This document shows positions 1 to 5,955 of a stretch of DNA of 11,301 nucleotides, piece after piece. Location of the stretch: positions 3,544 to 14,844 of the forward strand of contig CALMOO010000331.1 of the NCBI GenBank assembly GCA_937871705.1, in the 5' to 3' direction. Position numbers and translations under genes: made by a program. A model generated the notes under the pieces. It saw only the letters and a program-made list of their open reading frames with translations, did not search any database and was not told the DNA's origin. Position 1 is the first letter of the stretch, and each line of letters opens with the position of its first letter. The DNA comes from an uncultured Hymenobacter sp. GTDB lineage: Bacteria; Bacteroidota; Bacteroidia; Cytophagales; Hymenobacteraceae.

Positions 1-1444
1 ACAAGGCCGCGCGGCTTGGAACAAGGCCCTAGGGCGCATCGATATTGAAGGCGGCACGCCCGACCAGCGCCGCACGTTTTACTCGTGTTTGTACCGGGCA
101 CTGCTGTTTCCGCGCAAGCTCTATGAGCTGGATGCCAGTGGCAAAGTAATGCACTACAGCCCGTTCAACGGGCAGGTGCTGCCGGGCTACATGTACACGG
201 ATACCGGCTTTTGGGACACGTTTCGGGCGCTGTTTCCCTTCCTGAACCTCATGTACCCCGAGATAAATACCGAGATTCAGCAGGGCTTGGCCAACGACTA
301 CCGCGAAAGTGGCTGGCTGCCCGAGTGGGCTAGCCCGGGCTTGCGCAGCGTGATGGTGGGCAACAACTCGGCCTCGGTGGTGGCCGATGCGTACCTCAAA
401 GGCATTCGCGGGCAGGATATGAAGGTGCTCTACGAGGCCCTCGTGCACGGCGCCAACAACGCGGGGCCGCTCGATGCCGTGGGCCGCGCCGGGGTGCAGT
501 ACTACAACAAGCTCGGTTACGTGCCCTACGATGTTAAAATCAACGAAAACGCCGCCCGCACGCTGGAATACGCCTACGATGACTTCGCCATCTATCAGCT
601 AGGTAAGGCGTTAGGTCGCCCTAAAAAGGAAATCAACCTTTACGCGCAGCGCAGCCAGAACTACCGCAAGCTGTTCGATAAGGAGTCGGGCCTGATGCGC
701 GGCCGCAACCAGGATGGCACATTCCAGAAGCCGTTTAGCCCTTTTAAGTGGGGCGATGCTTTCACGGAGGGCAACAGCCTGCACTACACGTGGTCGGTGT
801 TTCACGACGTGCAGGGGCTGATGGATTTGATGGGCGGCAAGCAGAAGTTTGTGGCCACGCTCGACACGGTGTTTACCCTACCCCCCGTGTTTGACGATTC
901 CTACTACGGCGGTACTATTCACGAAATCAGGGAGATGCAAATTGCCGGCATGGGCAACTACGCGCACGGCAACCAGCCTATCCAGCACATGATTTACCTC
1001 TATAACTACGCCGGCCAACCCTGGAAGGCGCAGTACTGGCTGCGCGAGGTGATGAACCGCCTCTACCTGCCCACCACTGACGGCTACTGCGGCGACGAGG
1101 ACAACGGCCAGACGTCAGCCTGGTATGTATTCTCAGCCCTGGGCTTCTACCCTGTGTGCCCGGCCGTGAACCAGTACGTGCTCGGCGCGCCGCTCTTCCC
1201 CAAGGCGACGCTGCACCTGCCCGGCGGCAAGGACGTGGTACTGAATGCACCGCAGAACTCGGCCGAGAACCGCTACGTCAATCAGTTGACGCTGAACGGC
1301 AAGCCCTACGACAAGAACTATCTCACCTACGAAGACTTGCTAAAAGGCGCCACGCTCAACTTCGACATGAGCGCTACCCCCAACAAAACGCGCGGCACCG
1401 CGCCGGATGCCGCACCGTATTCGTTCTCAACTGCTAAGAAGTAA
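1..1444 (+). CDS. GH92 alpha-mannosidase, 3' part (cut by left window edge), predicted alpha-1,2 type
   Basis: The reading frame is open from base 2, so the gene starts outside the window; about 480 residues are visible and family members of roughly 750-790 residues imply some 270 are missing. GH92 enzymes are calcium-dependent inverting exo-alpha-mannosidases, usually periplasmic or on the cell surface. The visible part holds the (alpha/alpha)6-barrel half: FTEGNS (Glu codon at 767) supplies the catalytic acid and GDEDNG (Asp codons at 1094 and 1100) the base. A His-Glu pair (codons at 920 and 923) lies 51 and 52 residues after the acid. As I recall the B. thetaiotaomicron Bt3990 numbering (acid E533, H584/E585, D642/D644), all spacings match exactly, and His-Glu there marks alpha-1,2 specificity. 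Linkage is therefore an inference; the family is near certain. TAA at 1442 ends the gene, followed by a strong inverted repeat. Confidence 0.95.
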   Translation, partial: QGRAAWNKALGRIDIEGGTPDQRRTFYSCLYRALLFPRKLYELDASGKVMHYSPFNGQVLPGYMYTDTGFWDTFRALFPFLNLMYPEINTEIQQGLANDYRESGWLPEWASPGLRSVMVGNNSASVVADAYLKGIRGQDMKVLYEALVHGANNAGPLDAVGRAGVQYYNKLGYVPYDVKINENAARTLEYAYDDFAIYQLGKALGRPKKEINLYAQRSQNYRKLFDKESGLMRGRNQDGTFQKPFSPFKWGDAFTEGNSLHYTWSVFHDVQGLMDLMGGKQKFVATLDTVFTLPPVFDDSYYGGTIHEIREMQIAGMGNYAHGNQPIQHMIYLYNYAGQPWKAQYWLREVMNRLYLPTTDGYCGDEDNGQTSAWYVFSALGFYPVCPAVNQYVLGAPLFPKATLHLPGGKDVVLNAPQNSAENRYVNQLTLNGKPYDKNYLTYEDLLKGATLNFDMSATPNKTRGTAPDAAPYSFSTAKK

Positions 1445-1468
1445 GCGGTATTTAGTTTGAGCGTCCTG

Positions 1469-1567
1469 AATAACGTCCGTCATGCTGAGCTTGCCGAAGC
1501 ATCTCTACCGCATCGCTGGGTGACGAGGTAAAGATGCTTCGGCAAGCTCAGCATGACGGACGTTATT
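1469..1567. repeat. Perfect 36-bp inverted repeat with 27-nt spacer (REP/MITE-like or terminator hairpin)
   Basis: The arms are 1469-1504 and 1532-1567 and are exact reverse complements over 36 bp. After one mismatch the pairing resumes with tacc at 1506-1509 and ggta at 1527-1530. The arm core reads catgctgagcttgccgaagc. The element fills most of the 150-bp gap between the GH92 and GH125 genes. I associate this core from memory with a dispersed palindromic repeat of Hymenobacter genomes. It has no transposase and is too short to encode one. In RNA it would form a very stable stem and could end or attenuate transcription or protect the upstream mRNA end. There is no long U-tract directly after it, so an intrinsic terminator is not certain. 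Confidence 0.93.
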
Positions 1568-1594
1568 GTTTGATAACCCTTTCCCACCTCCTTT

Positions 1595-3013
1595 ATGAAC
1601 CGTCGCACCTTCGTTCAGCAGACATCTTTACTTACAGCTAGCCTTGCGCTCGCCCCGGCCGCTTTCGCGGCAGCGCCCGCCTTTCCGGTGGTGCGGCCCG
1701 CCGCCAGCAAGCGCCGTTTTCGCAGCAAGGCTGTGGAGGCGGCCATCACCGAGTTCAAGAAGAAAGTGAAGGACCCTGAGTTGAGCTGGCTTTTCGAAAA
1801 CTGCTTTCCGAGTACCCTAGACACGACCGTAACCCACTCGACGCAGGGGGGTAGGCCGGATACCTACGTCATTACCGGCGACATTGACGCCATGTGGCTG
1901 CGCGATTCGTCGGCCCAGGTGTGGCCGTATTTGCAGCTGATTGACAAGGATGCCGAACTGCGCCAACTGGTGGCGGGCGTCATCAACCGACAGACGCGCT
2001 GCGTCATTAAGGACCCGTATGCCAACGCCTTTTATGGCGACGACACGAAGGTGGGCGAGTGGAAAACCGACCACACCGCAATGCAGCCCGGCGTGCACGA
2101 GCGCAAGTGGGAAATCGACTCGCTGTGCTACCCCATCCGGCTAGCCTACCACTACTGGAAGAAAACCGGCGACAAGCAGCCCTTCGATGCGCAGTGGCAG
2201 CAGGCCATCCGTACTACGCTGCAAACTTTCCGGGCCCAGCAGCGCAAGGACAGCTTGGGCCCCTATCACTTTCAGCGCCAAACGGCCAACTCAACTGACA
2301 CGCAACCCATGGCCGGCTACGGCTACCCGGTGCGGCCGGTGGGGCTCATCTGCTCGGCCTTCCGGCCCAGCGACGACGCCACGCTCTACTCCTTCTTGGT
2401 GCCGAGCAACTTCTTTGCCGTGGCCAGCCTGCGCCAGGCCGCCGAAATGCTTACGGCGCTAGCCCCCGCCGAGGCCGCTACGGCGAAGGACTGCACGGCC
2501 CTGGCCGACGAAGTAGAAGCCGCTTTGCGTCAGCACGCCGTGGTCAATCACCCGCAGCACGGCAAAATCTACGCCTACGAAGTCGATGGCTTCGGCAGCC
2601 AGGTGCTCATGGACGACGCCAACGTGCCCAGCCTGGTGGCCCTACCCTACCTCGGCGCCCTAGCCGCTACCGACCCCATCTACCAGAATACGCGCAAGTT
2701 TCTGCTCTCCGAGGCTAATCCCTTTTTCTTCAAGGGCAAGGCGGCTGAGGGCATCGGCGGGCCGCACGTGGGTCAGGATATGATTTGGCCCATCGCCATC
2801 ACCACCCGCGGCCTCACCAGCCAGGACGACGCCGAAATTCGGGCCTGCGTACAGAGCCTCAAGGCTACCCACGCCGGCACGGGGTACATGCACGAGTCGT
2901 TCCACAAAGACGACCCCAAGAAGTTCACCCGCGCCTGGTTTGCCTGGGCTAACACGCTCTTTGGCGAGTTCTTGTGGAAAGTGTATCAGGAGAAGCCGCA
3001 GCTGCTGGCTTGA
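1595..3013 (+). CDS. GH125 exo-alpha-1,6-mannosidase, exported (Tat-like signal)
   Basis: The 472-residue product belongs to GH125 (formerly DUF1237), metal-independent inverting exo-alpha-mannosidases acting on alpha-1,6-linked mannose, as in the N-glycan core arm. The ATG at 1595 begins an export signal, MNRRTFVQQT then a hydrophobic run ending near AAFA (residue 25), which has a twin-arginine pattern. Family motifs seen include ITGDIDAMWLRDS (93-105), KWEIDSLCYP (171-180), FRPSDD (256-261), DDANVPSL (340-347), GGPHVGQDMIWP (388-399) and YMHESF (431-436). Asp261 and Glu434 are 173 residues apart, matching the acid D220 and base E393 I recall for the Clostridium perfringens enzyme. The gene follows GH92 by 150 bp and precedes the amidase by 244 bp, both gaps filled with repeats, so cotranscription with either neighbour is open. 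Length and motifs are complete. Confidence 0.95.
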   Translation: MNRRTFVQQTSLLTASLALAPAAFAAAPAFPVVRPAASKRRFRSKAVEAAITEFKKKVKDPELSWLFENCFPSTLDTTVTHSTQGGRPDTYVITGDIDAMWLRDSSAQVWPYLQLIDKDAELRQLVAGVINRQTRCVIKDPYANAFYGDDTKVGEWKTDHTAMQPGVHERKWEIDSLCYPIRLAYHYWKKTGDKQPFDAQWQQAIRTTLQTFRAQQRKDSLGPYHFQRQTANSTDTQPMAGYGYPVRPVGLICSAFRPSDDATLYSFLVPSNFFAVASLRQAAEMLTALAPAEAATAKDCTALADEVEAALRQHAVVNHPQHGKIYAYEVDGFGSQVLMDDANVPSLVALPYLGALAATDPIYQNTRKFLLSEANPFFFKGKAAEGIGGPHVGQDMIWPIAITTRGLTSQDDAEIRACVQSLKATHAGTGYMHESFHKDDPKKFTRAWFAWANTLFGEFLWKVYQEKPQLLA

Positions 3014-3101
3014 TGGGGTCGGGGTAGGTACTCAATCCTTAGTACATTCTTAGTTAGAATCCTTCTTCAGTTGGTGCATAGGTCGTCCTCCACGGGTGAC
3101 C

Positions 3102-3197
3102 CCATCCCCGCCCCCATTGGGAGAGGGGAGCCTGACGTTTTCCGATGTTGCGCCGTCGTGGCTCCCTCTCCCAAAGGGGAGGGGCCGGGGGAGGAGT
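3102..3197. repeat. GC-rich imperfect inverted repeat between GH125 and the amidase gene
   Basis: The left arm ends ttgggagaggggagcc (3117-3132). The right arm begins ggctccctctcccaaa (3160-3175); they pair over about 15 bp with one extra G. Less regular C-rich and G-rich flanks (3102-3116 and 3176-3197) extend the pairing. The spacer is 27 nt, as in the 36-bp repeat upstream, though the sequences differ. Repeats of this kind (C4-5 tracts around ttgggagagggg) occur in intergenic DNA of many GC-rich bacteria, from memory. The remaining bases of the 244-bp gap show no gene; there is only a 5-bp stem at 3046-3060 (attct/agaat). The element may form an RNA hairpin that shapes expression of the downstream amidase-cutC-ROK unit. 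Confidence 0.75.
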
Positions 3198-3257
3198 TGC
3201 ACGCTAGAACGACACAAAAGCCGTTTCTTTGAGTCCCTATCCCCCTGCTTCCTCCCA

Positions 3258-4280
3258 ATGCCTTCTCGCCGCAAGTTTCTTACCTCCTCCGCTAGCCTCG
3301 GGCTACTCGCTGCCGGGCAGCCACTCGCCGCCGCTAGCCTGCCGCCACTAGCTCCGGTTGGGAAAGCCCTCGTCATTTCTACCTGGGACACCGGCCTAGC
3401 CGCTAACCTGGGCGCCTGGAAAATACTAAGCAAGGGCGGCCACGCCCTGGATGCGGCCGAGGCCGGCGTGATGGTGACGGAAGCTTCGCAAAACTGCTGC
3501 GTGGGCCTGGGCGGCAACCCCGACCGGGAAGGCATCGTGACACTCGACGCCTGCATCATGGACGACCAGTTCAACTGCGGCAGCGTGGCGGCGCTCGAGC
3601 GCATCAAGCACCCCGTGAGCGTGGCGCGGCGCGTGATGGAAAAAACGCCCCACGTGATGCTGGTGGGCGAAGGCGCGCAGCAATTTGCCGTGGCGCAAGG
3701 CTTCCCGCTGGAGCCGCAAAAGCTAAGTCCCGACGCCGAGAAGGCCTACCGCGAGTGGCTGAAAACGAGTGCGTATAAACCCGTTATCAACATCGAAAAC
3801 ACCAGAGGCACCAAGCCGACGGGGCCGGTAGGCGGCGCCAACAACCACGACACCATTGCCCTGCTAGCCCAGGATGCGCAGGGGCGCCTCAGCGGCAGCT
3901 GCACCACCAGCGGCATGGGCTTCAAGATGCGCGGGCGCCTCGGCGACTCGCCCCTGATTGGCTCGGGTTTATTCGTGGACAATGCCGTGGGCGCGGCCGC
4001 CGCTACCGGGCAGGGCGAGGATGTTATCCGCATGGCGGGGGCGCACACGGTAGTCGAGTTCATGCGCCAGGGCCTCTCGCCCAGAGCGGCCTGCGAGGCG
4101 GCTATTAAGCGCCTGGCGCAGATTAAAGGCCCGAAAGCCCGCGACATTCAGGTGTGTTTTATTGCCGTGAATAAGCAGGGCCAGCACGGCGCGTTTGCAC
4201 TACAAAAAGGCTTTAGCTACGCCGTTTGCGACGACAAAAACCAGCAACAGCTGCTGCAAAGCGACTACCTGCTCACCTAA
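3258..4280 (+). CDS. N4-(beta-N-acetylglucosaminyl)-L-asparaginase (aspartylglucosaminidase), exported
   Basis: This is an Ntn-hydrolase of the glycosylasparaginase family that cleaves the GlcNAc-Asn bond left when an N-glycoprotein is degraded, giving aspartate and 1-amino-GlcNAc, which decays to GlcNAc and ammonia. The ATG at 3258 gives 340 residues; MPSRRKFLTS plus a hydrophobic stretch to about residue 26 fits a twin-arginine signal (SRRxFL). The frame stays open upstream to 3096, but that part translates the GC-rich repeat and would bury the signal, so it is rejected. The autocleavage site is HDT (197-199) with Thr199 as nucleophile. The binding segment CTTSGMGFKMRGRLGDSP (215-232) includes Arg227 and Asp230, the usual contacts to substrate. 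It leads a tight unit: its stop TAA overlaps the start of the CutC gene by one base. Confidence 0.93.
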   Translation: MPSRRKFLTSSASLGLLAAGQPLAAASLPPLAPVGKALVISTWDTGLAANLGAWKILSKGGHALDAAEAGVMVTEASQNCCVGLGGNPDREGIVTLDACIMDDQFNCGSVAALERIKHPVSVARRVMEKTPHVMLVGEGAQQFAVAQGFPLEPQKLSPDAEKAYREWLKTSAYKPVINIENTRGTKPTGPVGGANNHDTIALLAQDAQGRLSGSCTTSGMGFKMRGRLGDSPLIGSGLFVDNAVGAAAATGQGEDVIRMAGAHTVVEFMRQGLSPRAACEAAIKRLAQIKGPKARDIQVCFIAVNKQGQHGAFALQKGFSYAVCDDKNQQQLLQSDYLLT

Positions 4281-4996
4281 TGGCGCGGCTACTGGAAATA
4301 TGCGCGGGCTCGGTGCAGTCGGCCGTGGCGGCGCAGGCCGGAGGCGCGCACCGCATCGAGCTGTGCCAAAACTTGGAGCAGGGCGGTATCACGCCCTCCT
4401 ACGGCCTCATTCGGCAGGTGCTCCAGCGGCTTACCATTCCGGTGTTTGTGCTGATTCGGCCGCGGCCGGGGCACTTCTGCTACGATGCCGACGAGCAAGC
4501 CATTATGGCCGCCGACGTTGCCGAGTGCCGGGCGCTGGGCTGCGCCGGGGTAGTGCTCGGCGCCCTCGACGAGGCTGGCCACGTGGACCTGGCTAGCTGC
4601 CGCGCCCTCATCGCGGCGGCCGGGCCGCTGCAAATCACCTTTCACCGCGCCTTCGACGTGTGCCAGGACCAGGCGCGGGCATTGGAAGAAATTATCGGCC
4701 TGGGCTGCCACCGGGTGCTTACCTCGGGTGGCCAGGCCAGCGCGCCGGCCGGCCAGGCGCAGCTCGCGGCCTTGGTGCGGCAAGCGGTGGGGCGCATCGG
4801 CATTATGCCCGGGGCCGGCATCACGCCCGACACCCTACCCCCCCTTATCAAGAGCACCGGGGCTCAGGAGTTCCACACCAGTGCCAAGCGCCTGGTGGCT
4901 AGCCTGGCGGCGACGACTAAAACAGAGTTTGACGCGCCACGCTGGGAAACTGATGCGGCCATCGTGGCCGAGCTGGTGGCGCGGCTGAATGCCTAG
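4280..4996 (+). CDS. cutC: CutC-family TIM-barrel protein (PF03932), function uncertain
   Basis: The 238-residue product matches CutC in length (E. coli about 248) and motifs: LEICAGS (5-11), RIELCQNL (25-32), GGITPSYGLI (35-44), LIRPRPGHFCY (58-68), FHRAFDV (121-127), LTSGGQ (147-152), GAGI (178-181) and EFHTSAK (197-203). The ATG at 4280 sits in TAATG, sharing one base with the amidase stop, which suggests translational coupling. The frame is open further upstream, but that would overlap the amidase by more than 50 bp and lacks family similarity. No signal peptide, so cytoplasmic. The family was named for copper homeostasis; as I recall, curated databases now caution that later E. coli work did not support that role. 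Its position between an amidase that yields GlcNAc and a sugar kinase points to a role in sugar metabolism, which is inference. The family assignment itself is secure. Confidence 0.92.
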   Translation: MARLLEICAGSVQSAVAAQAGGAHRIELCQNLEQGGITPSYGLIRQVLQRLTIPVFVLIRPRPGHFCYDADEQAIMAADVAECRALGCAGVVLGALDEAGHVDLASCRALIAAAGPLQITFHRAFDVCQDQARALEEIIGLGCHRVLTSGGQASAPAGQAQLAALVRQAVGRIGIMPGAGITPDTLPPLIKSTGAQEFHTSAKRLVASLAATTKTEFDAPRWETDAAIVAELVARLNA

Positions 4997-5007
4997 CTTG
5001 CACTGAC

Positions 5008-5892
5008 ATGAGCAATACCAAGTACATCGGAATAGATATTGGCGGCACCAAGACGCACGTCGGGCTCGTGCAGCAAGGCGAGCTTATTCGGGAAGTTAAA
5101 TTTGACACGGCGGCTACCGCGCCTAAGGAGCAGATTCTGGCCGAGCTGGTGCACTGCCTCGAAGGCTTTGTCGAAACCGATGTGGTGGGTATTGGCATTG
5201 GCGTGCCGGGGCTGGTAGACGAGCCCAACGGCATTGTGCACGGCGTGCAGAATATTCCTTCCTGGCAGGAAGTCCACTTGAAAGAGCACCTGGCCAGCCA
5301 CTTCGGCAAGCCGGTGCACCTCTCCAACGACGCTAATGCCTTTACCGTGGGCGAAAAAATGTATGGCCAGGGCCAGCCATTTGCCAACCTGGTGGGCCTG
5401 GCGCTAGGCACCGGGGTAGGCGCGGGCATCATCATCAACCACGTGCTGTACTCGGGCACGCTTTCCAGCGCCGGCGAGTTTGGCTGCATCCCGTACCTCG
5501 ACAAAACCATCGAGGATTATTGCAGCGGCAAGTTCTTCCGGCAGCGCACGGGCCGGCCGGGCGCCGAGTGGCACGCGCTAGCCCAGCGGGCTGACGCGGA
5601 GGCCCTAGCCGTTTTTGCCGAGTACGGCCGGCACTTGGGCAATGCTATCAAGACGATTTTATACGCCCTTTCGCCGGAGGCCATCATCCTGGGCGGCTCG
5701 GTCAGCAAGTGCTTCGAGTACTTCAAAGGCGGCCTCGACGAGAGTTTGCGCGAATTCCCCTTTAAAGCCGTGGCCGAGCGGCTCGTTATTGCCCCTTCCA
5801 CCCTCGACAACTCGGCCGTGCTGGGGGCGGCGGCCCTCTGCCAAATGCGGCAGGAGCAGGCTTCTGCTGCGCCCGGCATCCTTTCTCTATAA
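5008..5892 (+). CDS. ROK-family sugar kinase, variant without the usual zinc motif
   Basis: The 294-residue cytoplasmic protein shows the ASKHA fold: DIGGTK phosphate loop (10-15), GIGIGVPG (61-68), SNDANAF (106-112) with Asp108 as the expected catalytic base, LGTGVGAG (133-140), AGEFGC (155-160), and ILGGSVSK (227-234). ROK kinases phosphorylate glucose, GlcNAc, ManNAc or mannose, usually at O6. There is no N-terminal helix-turn-helix, so it is a kinase rather than a ROK repressor. The usual GE.GH segment has Cys160 instead of the zinc-binding His, and the CxCGxxGCxE cluster is replaced by a segment with a single Cys (DYCSGKFF, 170-177). It follows CutC by 11 bp and so probably shares its transcript. 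In context mannose or GlcNAc is the likely substrate; the sequence alone does not decide. Confidence 0.9.
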   Translation: MSNTKYIGIDIGGTKTHVGLVQQGELIREVKFDTAATAPKEQILAELVHCLEGFVETDVVGIGIGVPGLVDEPNGIVHGVQNIPSWQEVHLKEHLASHFGKPVHLSNDANAFTVGEKMYGQGQPFANLVGLALGTGVGAGIIINHVLYSGTLSSAGEFGCIPYLDKTIEDYCSGKFFRQRTGRPGAEWHALAQRADAEALAVFAEYGRHLGNAIKTILYALSPEAIILGGSVSKCFEYFKGGLDESLREFPFKAVAERLVIAPSTLDNSAVLGAAALCQMRQEQASAAPGILSL

Positions 5893-5943
5893 ACTGGCAT
5901 AGCTGCTAGCGCGAGTGGCTAGCCCAGTTAACAATCTGTTTTT
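5892..5943 (+). other. Interrupted hairpin then T5, between ROK and GH2 genes
   Basis: aactgg (5892-5897) pairs with ccagtt (5924-5929). Inside it two GCTAGC words (5905-5910 and 5918-5923) pair with each other around a 7-nt loop. The left side has a 7-nt bulge. A run of five T lies at 5939-5943, ten bases after the stem, too far for a classic intrinsic terminator. The 63-bp gap is the largest inside the amidase-CutC-ROK-GH2 run, so this may be a weak terminator or attenuator, or chance. Confidence 0.35.
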
Positions 5944-5955
5944 GAGTTCATTTGC

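Noticed and set aside
1469..1567. CRISPR repeat or insertion-sequence end
   Set aside because: There is one inverted pair, not spaced direct repeats, and no transposase gene nearby.
1564..1572. TATTGTTTG as a Bacteroidota -7 promoter box before GH125
   Set aside because: The spacing is one base off the TAnnTTTG consensus, it overlaps the end of the palindrome, and no -33 element is visible.
1585..1594. CACCTCCTTT just before the GH125 start
   Set aside because: It equals the 16S 3' tail in sense rather than its complement, so it cannot serve as a Shine-Dalgarno site; probably chance.
3096..3257. N-terminal extension of the amidase from 3096
   Set aside because: It is in frame but translates a GC-rich palindromic repeat and would place the twin-arginine signal 54 residues inside; ATG 3258 is the better start.
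4226..4279. Longer CutC start at 4226
   Set aside because: It adds 18 basic residues that are unlike the family and overlaps the amidase; the family start MARLLEICAGS begins at 4280.
5008..5892. ROK protein as a transcriptional repressor (NagC/Mlc type)
   Set aside because: There is no N-terminal helix-turn-helix; the protein begins directly at the phosphate-binding DIGGTK strand.
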